Assembly (NCBI RefSeq): GCF_029626025.1
Contig: NZ_JARUBF010000001.1
Span: forward strand, 2,232,001 to 2,296,000
DNA length: 64,000 nucleotides
Direction of reading: 5' to 3'
Source: Solwaraspora sp. WMMD406
GTDB lineage: Bacteria; Actinomycetota; Actinomycetes; Mycobacteriales; Micromonosporaceae
The position numbers and the translations under genes are program-made. How positions within the stretch are numbered: the first letter of the stretch is position 1; each line of letters starts with the position of its first letter. A model generated the notes under the pieces. That model was not told the DNA's origin. It saw only the letters and a list, made by a program, of their open reading frames with translations, and ran no database searches. Shown one piece after another: positions 34,066 through 44,500 of the stretch.

Positions 34066-37000
34066 TCACTCTCCCCGGCCGGCGGCGGCACCGGACCGAA
34101 CCTCGACGGCGACATCGGTCAACTCGTAGATGCGCAGACCCGGCTTCCAGACGCTGGCGTCCGCGACGACCAGCAGCCGGTCGGCCTCCCGGCGGATCTC
34201 CTTGACGTGCAGGTCGAACGTCATCTCCTCGTCGGGACGCAGGATCTGGCCCCGGTACTTCCAGCCCATCGGTACGTCCACCGGGGAGGCGAACCGGGCG
34301 TCCGGGACGTCGTCGGCGAGTCCGGCTTCGATCACGTACGTTTGCAGGCCCTGGATCACCGACTCCACTCCGAGCGAGCCGGGCATCACCGGGTCCCGGT
34401 GGAAGTGACAGGTGAAGTACCAGTCGGCCGGATCGATCGTCCGGGTGCCGAGCAGGTAACCCTTGCCGTACCGGCCGCCGTCGGTCACCAGCGTGACCTC
34501 GTCGACCAGGTCCAGGTGTCCGCCGCCGAGCCGCAGCCCGCTGCGCGGGTGCGGGGTACGCCAGCGCGCGTCACCGCGTACCGGCAGCCGCCGGACCCGG
34601 TCCGGGTCCAGGTCGGCCTGCTCCGCCAACCAGGGCGGAAGGAAGCGGCCGGCGTCCAGCCCCACCTGGTTGGCCAGCGCCGCGTCGGTGAAGTAGCCGA
34701 ACATCGACTCGCCGACGTAGAAGACCTCGCCGTCGGCGGCCAGTTCGTAGCGGAAGTTCTGCAAGGTGGCGCCGGTGACCGCCTGGCTGGACAGCATCGT
34801 GGTGTGCTGCCGGATCGTCTTACCGGCCAGGTCGACGTCCTTGACCAGGGTGGCCTTGCCGTCCAGGTTGCGGATGGCGAACTCGTCGTCCGGGTTGGCC
34901 AGCGTCGCGCCCAGGTAGTAGCCGCAGAGGATCGCCGCCTGCAGCGAGGTCTCCATCAGCACGCAGTTCGGCATGTTGCCGGTCGGGCTGTCGGCGTAGT
35001 ACCACGCCTCCGGCGGCGAGTCGTACTCGGTGACCATCTCGGCGCCCGGCTTGAGCACGCCCCGGGTGCCCTTGAGCGACATGATCCGGTCGACGAACTG
35101 GAAGTCGCCGTTGGGGATGTGCGGTGCCCGCCGGTCGGCGTAGATGTCGAACTCCGGGCCCATCGCGGTGCCCAGGTCGCCCTTTGCGGCGTGCGCCAGG
35201 TGCAGCTCGTTGATGAACGCGGTCTCGCCGAGGGCGTCGCGCCGGCCGAGGAACTCCGGCACCCCGCCGGGACCCGGCCGGTACGGGGTACCCGGCTTCT
35301 CCCGGATCTGCACCCCGAAGTTGCGCATCGCCACCATCGGCTTGTCGCCGACGTAGACGGTCAGGTCGGCGATCACCGTCGGCCGGGGCAGCAGTGTCAA
35401 TTCGATGATCTCCGCGTGGTAGCGGATCTCGGTGGTCTCCGGGGTGATCTGTCCCCGTACCTTGACCTCGGTCTTGAGACCCGGCACCGACTGGAACTCG
35501 GCGTCCGGCAGGACCAGATGCATCCCCAGGTACATCGCGTACGTCTGCAGCAGCTGCACGCCGCCTTCGGCGACCAGCGAACCGGCGAGCACCGGGTCAC
35601 CGGGGAAGTGGCAGGTGAAGTACCAGCCGTCCGGAACGAGGCGCTTGATCGCGGTCAGCTCACCGAGCCCGCACGGTCCGCCGAGCCGGTCGATCCGGGG
35701 GATCTCGTCGATCATGCGCAGCATCGCGGTGGGCAGCCGCAGCGACCGGTTCGCGTCGCCCTGGTCCCAGGCCGGGCCGAAGACCTCGGCGCGGCGGCCC
35801 TCGGTCAGCAGCTCCAGGTCCCGGGTGCCAAGCGAGGTGCGCCCGGTACGCGCCAGTGGCTTGAACCAGGTCCGTTTCAACCCGGCGCGGCGCTTGCGGT
35901 CGGCGTCGGACTCGACCACCCCGAGGGAGTTGGTCAACTCCGTACGGTTGAAGTAGCCGGCGCAGGCGTCGAGCAGTTCCAGGATCAGCTCGCCGTCGGC
36001 GTAGCACTTGTAGCTGAAGAAGAACAGCAGTGCGTCATCGTTCCAGACGAACCGGTTGATCGAGATGTCGTAGCGCAGGGTCTGCCCCTCGCGGGGCAGC
36101 GGGCCGTGGAAGACCAGGGTGCTGTCCAGCAGCCGGTAGACCCGCTCACCCTTGTGGTGCAGGTCGATCCCGAGGTAGCTGATCAGCAGCAGGTCGCACT
36201 GCCCGGCCTCGATGGTGACCGCGCACGGCACCAGACCGTCCACGCTGTACCAGGAGCCGGCCGGCACGTCGTACTCGGTGGTGATCGTCGACGGTTCGAA
36301 GACTCCCCGCCGACCGTCGAGCCGGGTGACCCGGCTGACGAACAGGTACGGCGGCTCGGGCAGCCGGGTCCGCACCGGGTAGCTGTCGATCTCCGCGTAC
36401 GCCGGGCCGAAGACCTTGGCCACCTGGCCGGAGGCGAACTCCAGCAGGTCGGCCTCGTCCCAGATCGGACGGGCACCACCCGGCGGGGGAGTACCGCCGG
36501 CCGGTGGCGGGGTGCCCCCGCCGGCCGAGGGCGCGCCACCGGTCGGGGGCAGAGCGCCGCTGCCCGTACGGGTGGCGACGGTCGCGCCGCCGGTCGAGAG
36601 CTCCAGCTGGGTGACGGCGTTGTCGAGGACCGCGTGGTGGGCCCGCAACGCCGCCCGGTGCGCTTCGGCGACCCGGTTGGCCAGTGCGGCCACGGCCGCC
36701 ACCGGGCTCTGCGTCGGGCGCTGGAGCTGCCCGGCCGACCAGCGTGAATGCAGCCGGTGCGGACCGGTCCGCGCCGGGTGCACCCGGCGTACGGGTCGAT
36801 TGGCGTCACCGTCGCTCAGCGCCGGTGACGCGGCGGACGACGCGCCGGTCAGCGCGGGTGTCGCGGCCGTCGCGGGCAGGAAGACGAACGGCTCGCCGTC
36901 GACGGTGATGATCTCTTCGGGCCAGTGCACAGTGGGATCGGTCATGGCGGGGGGCACCACCTCGGGGGCGTGCGCGACGACGGTGGACGTCTCGCGCTCG

Positions 37001-40000
37001 ATTCGTTCGCGGGTCTCGGCGGCCTGCCGTTGGAGCACGTCGGTGGCCTGCCGTTCGAGCACGTCGGCGGCCCGCCCGGCGACCCGCGCGACGATCGACT
37101 CACCGCCGCAGGCGACGGTGCGCACCAGACGGCGACCGCCGGCGGCACCGCCCACCAGTCCGGCACCGCCCACCAGTCGGGTCAGGTCGACCGGCAGACC
37201 GTGACTGACCAGCCGGGCCAGCGCCTGGGCGAGCGCGGCGGCCACCGGCTGGCCCCGGCGGTCCACCGAGACCGCCACGTGCGGCTGGTCGGCGAGGGTC
37301 TCGCTGATCCAGCGGGTGCAGGTGGCACCGGGACCCACCTCGACGAAGAAGCGGAAACCCCGGTCGTACGCGGTCCGGGTCAGCTGGGCGAAGTCGATGG
37401 TGCTGCGCAGCGTCCAGGCGATCCGCTGGGCGATCATCTCCAGGTCGGTCGGGTCGACGACGTCGTTGTCGTACGCGGACAGCAACTCCAGACCGGGGTC
37501 GGCGGCACCGGCGACGTACCGGTTCAGCTCGGCCAACTCGGCCAGTCCCGGGTCGACCACCGGGCAGTGCATCACGTGGTTGGCCGGTGCCTTGGCCGCC
37601 TGGCAGCCGACCCGCCGGATCAGTTCCTTGACCTGGGCCGGGTCGCCGCCGACCACGACCTCGCGGGGCGTGTTGACGTGGGTGAGGAAGACCCGGTCCA
37701 GGCCGGCCATGCCCGCCCGTACCTCCTGCTCGCCGGCGAGCAGGACGTAGCTGGCCCAGACCTCGCCGTCGGGGGTGTCGGCCGACAGCGACCAGGTGTC
37801 GCGAACCAGGTGCTTGGGGCCGCGCAGCCGATCCCGGAACAGCGGCGTGGCCGCCAGCTTCGCGTCGTCGCGGGTGGCGGCGGACCAGACGTCCATCGCG
37901 AACAGCATGCTGCTCTCACCGAGGCTGTAGCCGAACCCGCCGTGCGGGGCGACGCCGAGCACGTCGCGCAGCAGCTGGGTACGCAGCACCGCCGTGTTGG
38001 TGCCGGCGGCCAGCAGGACCGGGATCTCGTCGATCAGTCGTTCCTCGTGGCGCATCAGGTCCCGCCGACCCACCGGCTGCGCGCCGCGCGGGTAGAGCCA
38101 GCGGTGCTTGAACCGGTCCCGGGGCCGGTCCGCTTCGGCCTCGAAACGGTCCAGCAGGCCGGGGAAGAGCCGGAACAGATCCCGGTCCACGCCCGGGTAG
38201 CTGGTGAACGCGCCGGGGTAGACGAACGCCACCCGCCCGTCCGGGCCGATCGGCCGGCCGGTGCAGAAGCTTCCCGCCGGTGTGGCCCACTCGCCGCCGT
38301 CGGCGAACACGCCCGGCAGGTCCCGCTCGGCGGCGTCGAGCTCCCGACGGAGCCGCTCGCCGTCGGCGGCGACCAGCACCGCCGTGTAGCGTCGGCTGCC
38401 GCTGTCCGGTGCCGCTGCCCGGATCAGGTCCCACGGGTCGCGGCCCTGCTCCAGCTCGGCCCGGTACCGCCGTACCTGGTCGGTCATGGCAGCCGCGTCG
38501 TCGGCGCTGATCGCCAGCAACAGGTGCCCGGTGGCGGCCGGCCAGTCGACCTCGACCTGCGTGCCGACGGTGTCGGCGCCGGCCACGACCAGCTGGGCGG
38601 CGGTGTTGGCACCGGCCAACGGTCGAGTGTCCCAGGCCGCGACCGTGGCGATCCGTGGGGTGTCCCGGCGGCGCCGCAGCCACGGCATCGCCTCGGTCGA
38701 CACCTCCAGCCGGGTGGTCGCCTCCGGCCGCGTGGTCGCCTCCGGCCGTGTGGTCGGCAACCCGGTCAGCGCTTCGCGCAGCGGCACCGGGGTGGCCGGC
38801 AGCTCGGCCCGGTGCAGCCAGTAGGCCGTGTTGACCAGCGCGGTCAGCACCGAGGCCTGCTGGGTCTCCCCGACCAGGGCGGCGGCCCCGCCGATCAGGC
38901 AGCCGTCGTCGTCTGCCCCGGCCTGCCACGCCGCCGCCAGGTCGGCCAGGACGTCGCCGGCCGGTGCCGAGGCGAGCTCCAGGTAGTCCACCTCCGCGAC
39001 GTCGCGGCCGGCGGCGGCCAGCCCGGCGCTGCTCGCCGCCGCCACGGCGGCACCGGCACCGGCCGGGTCGCTGGCCACCGCCACCGACTCCACGGTGGCG
39101 TAGACCCGGCGACCAGCGGTGTCCTCGGGTCGGGCGACCACGACCACCGCGGCGCTGTCACCCGGCACCGGCGGTGCGGTCGCCCCGGCGGCGGCCAGCG
39201 CGGCCCGGGTGAGTACGTTCTCGACCCCCCCGGCCAGGTCGACCCCGCCGACCAGGACCGCCTCCACGGACGGGTCGCGCAGCAGCAACTGAGCGACCTC
39301 CAGGGCGCGGGCACCGGAGGTGGCGTCGGCCGCGACGGTGAACGACGGCCCGGTCAGGTTGCGGGAGGAGGAGATCCGGCTGGCCATGATGTTGCCGATG
39401 TAGCTGAGCACCTCGTTGGCGCCGATCGGGTCGTGCACCCCGGCGCGCACCGCGTTCTCCAGCCGGGTCAGCGTCTCCTCGTCGACGTCGAGCCCGGCCC
39501 GCGCGCACTCCGCGCGGACGTGGGCACCGATGTCGAAGCGGGCCCGGTGGGTGTGGGTACGCGGCTCCATCTCCATCGCGATGACCACCGCGACCCGTCG
39601 CTGCGGCAGGTCCTCGGCCCGGACGCCGGCCGGCGGCGGGTCGTAACCGGCGTCGTGCAGGGCCTGCTCGGCCGCCTCGAAGAGCAGCAGGTGCTGCGGG
39701 TTGGCGAAGTCGAGTTCCCCCGGCGGGATCCGGTAGGTCCGCGCGTCGACGTCGATCGTCTCGGCGTACCCGCCCCGATCGGCGTGCTCGAGGCTCGTCG
39801 CGGCGGCACCGGAGCTCGTCGCGGCGGCCTCCGAGAGCCCGTACCAGCGGTGTTCCGGACGGTCGACCAGCGCCGGGGTGCCGGTGCGGGCGGTGACCGC
39901 CCAGTCCGCCAGGTCGGTCGCCGGCCCGGCCCGCAGCCCCAGCCCGATCAGGGCGAGCCGCCCGGTGCCGGACGTCACGCCGGCCGCGGCCCGCTCGGCG

Positions 40001-41520
40001 GCGCCGCTGTCCGGGTTTCGCTCGGCGGTGCCGCCGGCCGGGCACCGCTCGGCTACCGGGTCGTCGGGGGTCAGCACCGCGTCGCTGGCGGCGTCGGTGG
40101 TCAGGATGGCGTGCGCGTTGGTGCCGCCGAAGCCGAACGCGGAGACCGCCGCCACCCGGTGCGCCGGATCCCGGTCGGTGCGCGGGGCCGGCCACGGGCG
40201 TTCGGTCCGGACCACCTGGTCGGCGGCGGCGAGCGCGTCGGCGGGCCGCAGCGGCTGCTCCACCCCGGGCGTTGTCGGAAGGACCCCGTGCCGCAGCGCG
40301 AGGATCGCCTTGAGCATGCTGGTGAAGCCGGCGACGGTGAGCAGATGCCCCACGTTGCCCTTGACCGACCCCAGCGGCGGCACCCCGCCGCGCTCGGCGA
40401 AGAACTCGGCCACCCCGCGTAGCTCGGTCGCGTCGCCGAGCGGGGTGCCGGTGGCGTGACATTCGATGTAGTCGACCTGCCGTGGATCGATGCCGCCGTC
40501 CAGGTAGGCGCGGCGGTACGCGGCGATCTGCCCGTCCTTGCGTGGGGTGAGCAGATGCCCGCCCGCCCCGTCGTTGCTCAGCCCGATCGGACCGAGTACG
40601 GCGTGGATCGTGTCGCCGTCGCGGCGGGCGTCGGCGAGCCGCTTCAGGACGAAGATCCCGGCACCCTGACCGGTGACGATGCCCGCCGACCGGCCGTCGA
40701 AGGGCTGGCTCGTCCCGTTGGCCGGAAAGGCCTGCAGGTCCGAGAAGGACAGGTGGATCAGCAGCGGGTCCGGGGCACAGACCGCCCCGGCCAGCATCAC
40801 GTCGGCCTGGCCCGTGGCGAGGTAGCCCCGGGCCAGGGCCAACGCGTACAACGCGGAGGAGCAGGCCGCGTCCAGAGTCAGCCGACCGCCGCCGAGGCCG
40901 AGCGCCTGGGCGATCACGGTGGCCGGCAGGCCGAACGGCCACAGGTCCGCCGGGTCGGCGCCGGCCGTCTCGACCGGCTCCGACTCCGACAGCCCCAGTG
41001 CCGCCTGCGGCCCCGACTCCGACAGCCCCAGACCCGCCTGCCGCAGCCCGGCGGTCACCGCCCGGCGTACCAGCGGCACGCAGGCCCGGACCGACGACTC
41101 GGTGGGGAACGCGTAGTTGCCCAGGACGAGACCGGTACGGGCCAGGACCGGCGAGTCCACGCCGATACCGGCGTCGGCCAGCGCCCGGCGGGCGGTGTGC
41201 AACGGCCAGCGGACCACCTTGTCCAGCCGGTCCAGCGTCTCCGCCGGGATCCGCAGGCCGGTCAGGTCGATGGTCGGCTCGGTGACGAACCCGCCCCGGG
41301 TGGCGGTGACCCGATGCTCCGGGTCACCCCATCCACCGGGAACGGTGGCGTCCGTGCCGAACACCTCGCGGCCACCGGGGCGACGCAGATCCGCCCCGGA
41401 CCGCAGGTTGGCCCAGAACTGCTCGGGTGTTTCCGCGCCGGGCAGCAGGCAGGAGATCCCGACGATCGCTACGGGTTCCTGACCGGTGCTGGTCCCCGCG
41501 ACATGCTCTGGCGTGGACAT
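34066..41520 (-). CDS. pfaC: PfaC-like PUFA synthase: KS-CLF-AT-four FabA-like DH domains
   Basis: 2484 residues from an ATG with GGAG 4 nt upstream. Domains in order: ketosynthase (about 15-470; Cys in DAACSS near 219, His in ECHATGT and KGNVGH); chain-length-factor-like KS lacking the Cys (ADATSG near 730); acyltransferase (GYSLGESS near 1200). Four hot-dog folds follow as two FabA-like didomains (centres about 1760, 1970, 2173, 2372). Domains 2 and 4 keep the FabA-like WYFTCHF..DPV histidine motif. PfaC of DHA/EPA synthases usually has one didomain; a doubled set suggests extra dehydration/isomerisation capacity. The AT sits here rather than in a separate PfaB. It follows pfaA after 22 nt. 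Confidence 0.92.
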   Translation of the reverse strand: MSTPEHVAGTSTGQEPVAIVGISCLLPGAETPEQFWANLRSGADLRRPGGREVFGTDATVPGGWGDPEHRVTATRGGFVTEPTIDLTGLRIPAETLDRLDKVVRWPLHTARRALADAGIGVDSPVLARTGLVLGNYAFPTESSVRACVPLVRRAVTAGLRQAGLGLSESGPQAALGLSESEPVETAGADPADLWPFGLPATVIAQALGLGGGRLTLDAACSSALYALALARGYLATGQADVMLAGAVCAPDPLLIHLSFSDLQAFPANGTSQPFDGRSAGIVTGQGAGIFVLKRLADARRDGDTIHAVLGPIGLSNDGAGGHLLTPRKDGQIAAYRRAYLDGGIDPRQVDYIECHATGTPLGDATELRGVAEFFAERGGVPPLGSVKGNVGHLLTVAGFTSMLKAILALRHGVLPTTPGVEQPLRPADALAAADQVVRTERPWPAPRTDRDPAHRVAAVSAFGFGGTNAHAILTTDAASDAVLTPDDPVAERCPAGGTAERNPDSGAAERAAAGVTSGTGRLALIGLGLRAGPATDLADWAVTARTGTPALVDRPEHRWYGLSEAAATSSGAAATSLEHADRGGYAETIDVDARTYRIPPGELDFANPQHLLLFEAAEQALHDAGYDPPPAGVRAEDLPQRRVAVVIAMEMEPRTHTHRARFDIGAHVRAECARAGLDVDEETLTRLENAVRAGVHDPIGANEVLSYIGNIMASRISSSRNLTGPSFTVAADATSGARALEVAQLLLRDPSVEAVLVGGVDLAGGVENVLTRAALAAAGATAPPVPGDSAAVVVVARPEDTAGRRVYATVESVAVASDPAGAGAAVAAASSAGLAAAGRDVAEVDYLELASAPAGDVLADLAAAWQAGADDDGCLIGGAAALVGETQQASVLTALVNTAYWLHRAELPATPVPLREALTGLPTTRPEATTRPEATTRLEVSTEAMPWLRRRRDTPRIATVAAWDTRPLAGANTAAQLVVAGADTVGTQVEVDWPAATGHLLLAISADDAAAMTDQVRRYRAELEQGRDPWDLIRAAAPDSGSRRYTAVLVAADGERLRRELDAAERDLPGVFADGGEWATPAGSFCTGRPIGPDGRVAFVYPGAFTSYPGVDRDLFRLFPGLLDRFEAEADRPRDRFKHRWLYPRGAQPVGRRDLMRHEERLIDEIPVLLAAGTNTAVLRTQLLRDVLGVAPHGGFGYSLGESSMLFAMDVWSAATRDDAKLAATPLFRDRLRGPKHLVRDTWSLSADTPDGEVWASYVLLAGEQEVRAGMAGLDRVFLTHVNTPREVVVGGDPAQVKELIRRVGCQAAKAPANHVMHCPVVDPGLAELAELNRYVAGAADPGLELLSAYDNDVVDPTDLEMIAQRIAWTLRSTIDFAQLTRTAYDRGFRFFVEVGPGATCTRWISETLADQPHVAVSVDRRGQPVAAALAQALARLVSHGLPVDLTRLVGGAGLVGGAAGGRRLVRTVACGGESIVARVAGRAADVLERQATDVLQRQAAETRERIERETSTVVAHAPEVVPPAMTDPTVHWPEEIITVDGEPFVFLPATAATPALTGASSAASPALSDGDANRPVRRVHPARTGPHRLHSRWSAGQLQRPTQSPVAAVAALANRVAEAHRAALRAHHAVLDNAVTQLELSTGGATVATRTGSGALPPTGGAPSAGGGTPPPAGGTPPPGGARPIWDEADLLEFASGQVAKVFGPAYAEIDSYPVRTRLPEPPYLFVSRVTRLDGRRGVFEPSTITTEYDVPAGSWYSVDGLVPCAVTIEAGQCDLLLISYLGIDLHHKGERVYRLLDSTLVFHGPLPREGQTLRYDISINRFVWNDDALLFFFSYKCYADGELILELLDACAGYFNRTELTNSLGVVESDADRKRRAGLKRTWFKPLARTGRTSLGTRDLELLTEGRRAEVFGPAWDQGDANRSLRLPTAMLRMIDEIPRIDRLGGPCGLGELTAIKRLVPDGWYFTCHFPGDPVLAGSLVAEGGVQLLQTYAMYLGMHLVLPDAEFQSVPGLKTEVKVRGQITPETTEIRYHAEIIELTLLPRPTVIADLTVYVGDKPMVAMRNFGVQIREKPGTPYRPGPGGVPEFLGRRDALGETAFINELHLAHAAKGDLGTAMGPEFDIYADRRAPHIPNGDFQFVDRIMSLKGTRGVLKPGAEMVTEYDSPPEAWYYADSPTGNMPNCVLMETSLQAAILCGYYLGATLANPDDEFAIRNLDGKATLVKDVDLAGKTIRQHTTMLSSQAVTGATLQNFRYELAADGEVFYVGESMFGYFTDAALANQVGLDAGRFLPPWLAEQADLDPDRVRRLPVRGDARWRTPHPRSGLRLGGGHLDLVDEVTLVTDGGRYGKGYLLGTRTIDPADWYFTCHFHRDPVMPGSLGVESVIQGLQTYVIEAGLADDVPDARFASPVDVPMGWKYRGQILRPDEEMTFDLHVKEIRREADRLLVVADASVWKPGLRIYELTDVAVEVRSGAAAGRGE

Positions 41521-41542
41521 GACTCTCCATCCGCAGGGTGGG

Positions 41543-44500
41543 TCAGCGTGCGTGGGATGTGGACCGTGCGTCGCCGGTGTCCCGGACGATCGCCTGGATT
41601 CCGGTGAAGCGGACCAGGACCGTACCGTCGGTGCCGCACGCGCTGACCGTGCAGCGCACCGTCGGGGCGTCGACGGTGACCTCGTCGACCACGATCAGGA
41701 ACGGCTCCCCGGTGGGCATCGGCGCGAACAGTTCGGCCCGGCCGACACCCGTCGGCAGGCTCGCCTGACCGGTGTGTCGGCGGACCCAGACCAGCACCGC
41801 CTGCAGCAGCAGGTCGGCCAGGGCCGGGTCATAGTGGTCGGCGCTCCAGGCACCGTCGGCGAGCGGGGTGTCCGGCAACTCGGCCAGCAGGACCATCCGC
41901 CGGCCCGGGTCGAGGACCCGACGCAGACCGCGCAGCGTCTCGCCGTGGAACAGGGTGCCGTCGGCGTACGCGGTGGTCTGCTCCCCGGCGTCGACGCCGG
42001 GCAGGCCGGTCAGCCGGGGCGTCGGGCCGAGGCCCGCCGTCTCGACGACCGCCCGGTATCGGGGCCGGCCGGCGTCGTCCCGCACGTCGACGCGGGTGCC
42101 GGAGCCGTCCGGGGTGACCAGGAAGCGCAGCCGCTCCGGTTGCCCGGAATCCAGAACGACGCCCTTGAGGACGGAGAAGTCCCGTGCGCCGACGGCCGGC
42201 ACCCCGGTCACGGCGGCGGCGGTGGCCAGGATCCCGCCCAACGCCACCGTCGCCGGCAGCACCGGGTGGTCGTCGATCCGGTGGTCGGTCAGCACCGCCT
42301 CGTCGCGCAGCCCGGCCAACTCGCGGGTCACCCGTACCCCGTCGACCGGCAGCGGCCGGGGCTCGGCCTTCGACAGTGGCTCGTCCGGCCCGATGACGGT
42401 GACCAGGTCGGCCGAGTGGGCGGTGCCGAACTGCTCGGTGAACATCCGTACGCCGGTGTCCAGCGGAATCAGGTCCACCCCTCGTTCGGTGAACAGGCGG
42501 GCCAGTTCCGGGGTGACCATTCCGCCCGCCCAGGCACCCCAGTTGATCGAGGTGATCCGGGCGTCCGGCCGGGCCCCGCGCAGCCGCGACGCGATCCGGT
42601 TCAGCGCCTCGTTGGCCATCGCGTAGTCCGACTGCCCCCGGTTGCCGAAGAAGCCGGCGACCGAGGAGAAGAGGACCACGTGCCGCAGTCGGCTGGTGTC
42701 CAGCGCTGCCAGCAGCCCGGTCAGACCGGTCAGTTTCGTGCCCAGCACCCGGTCGATGTCCTCCGGCCGCTTGTCGACGATGAGCTGGTCGGCCAGGACG
42801 CCGGCGCCGTGCACCAGACCGGTGATCCGGTCGCGGTGTTCGGCCAACGCCGCATACAGCGCCGCCGGGTCGGTCACGTCGGCCGGCAGATAGGTCACCG
42901 ACGCCCCGCCGGCCGATGCCTCCGCCAGTGTCCGGCGGATCTCCCGCTGCGCCGTCAACTCCTGGTAGCGCCGTTCGACGTCCTTCGGAGTCACAGTGGC
43001 CCCGTCGGCCCGCAACGCCTGGACGATCGCCGCCTTGAGCCGCTCCTGGGGCACCCCTTGGGCCCAGGCCGGCTCGTCGGCCAGCGGCGTGCGGCCCAGC
43101 AGCAGCAGACCGACGCCGTACCTGCGGGCCAGGTCGGTGACGCAGGCCGCGGTGACGCCGCGTCCGCCGCCGGTGACGACGAGCAGATCCTCCGGTCCGG
43201 GCGGGGCGAGCTCACCGCCGCCGGGGTACGCCGGACCAGCGGTCAACCGGGTGGTCCACCGGACGCCGTAGTCGTCGTACCCGACCTCACGCGTGGACGT
43301 ACCGGCGTCGTGCAACTCGGCCAGGAGCAGCTCGACCACCTGCGGCACCGGCAGCGCGGCCGCGATGTCGACCGCCCGGCAATACACCGCCGGTGCCTCG
43401 ATGGCCAGCGTCTTCACCAGGCCGGACAGGCCACCCAGCGCGACCGTGGCCAGGTCCGCCGCCTCGGCGGTCCCGTCCGACGCGAGTACGCCGAGCCGGC
43501 CGTCGAGCCGGGCCACGGTGACGAACGCCGCCCGGGACGTCTCGGCCACCCGCTCCAACGGTCGCTGCACCTCGCGGGCCAGCAGGGCGGCTTCCCGCAG
43601 GGCCGCCGTGGCGGCGGCGGTGTCGTCGGCCCGCTCCGGCGCCAGGTAGAGCACCAGGTCCAACCCGTCGTCGTACGCCTCACCGGCGTGGACGGTCCGC
43701 CAGCCGGCGGCGGTCAGGGCGTCGGCGAGCGCGTCGGCGAGCGGGCCGCCGGCCCCGGCCAGCAGGGCCACCGGGTCGTCCCGGTACGCCCTTTCCTGCT
43801 GGTCGGGAACCGGGAGCCGGGTCAGGCTGGCCTGCCACCGGTCGATCCGGGGCAGGCGCTCAGCTTTTGGGCCGCTGGTCACCACCTCCGCCTCGGCGGC
43901 CGCCCCCGCTACGAAGTGGACGATGTCGTCGAGGGTGTGCAGTTCGGCCAGGCGTTCCGGGCTGGCCGACGGCGAGCCGGGGAAGGAGTCCCGCAGCGCG
44001 CCCATGATCTCCACCCGCTTGATGGAGTCGATGCCCAGGTCGGCTTCGATGCCCATCGACGGGTCCAGCATGTCGGTCGGGTAGCCGGTCTTGTCCGAGA
44101 CAATGGTCAACAAGGTGGTACGGACCGTGGCCTCGTCCATCGCCGCCGTGGTGTCGGCGGCCGGTGCGGCCGGGGCGGCCGGGGCTGCGGCGGCCGGTGC
44201 GGCCGGGGCTGCGGCGGCCGGGGCCGGGGCGCCAACCGCGGGCGAGACCGGGGCCACGGCGGGGGAGACCGGCGCGGCCTGCTCGACGGTCTCCGGCGGG
44301 TAGGTCGGAGCGTCCACCTGCGGCGGGTAGCCGGTACCCGCCGGGTTGTTCCAGGCGTACTGCTGCGGCCCGGTGCCGATCGCCGGCGGTTGGTACGCCG
44401 GCATCGCCGTCGGGTGGGCGACCGGGGCGTAGTCGATGCCGGAGCCGGGGGCGATCAGCGCGGTTTCCAGCTGCGCGAAGCTGCGCAGCACCTCGCTGGC

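Noticed and set aside
33796-40422. Long plus-strand open frames of 983 and 1165 residues opposite pfaD and pfaC
   Set aside because: Same antisense effect of codon-position GC bias; no ribosome binding site or recognisable family.
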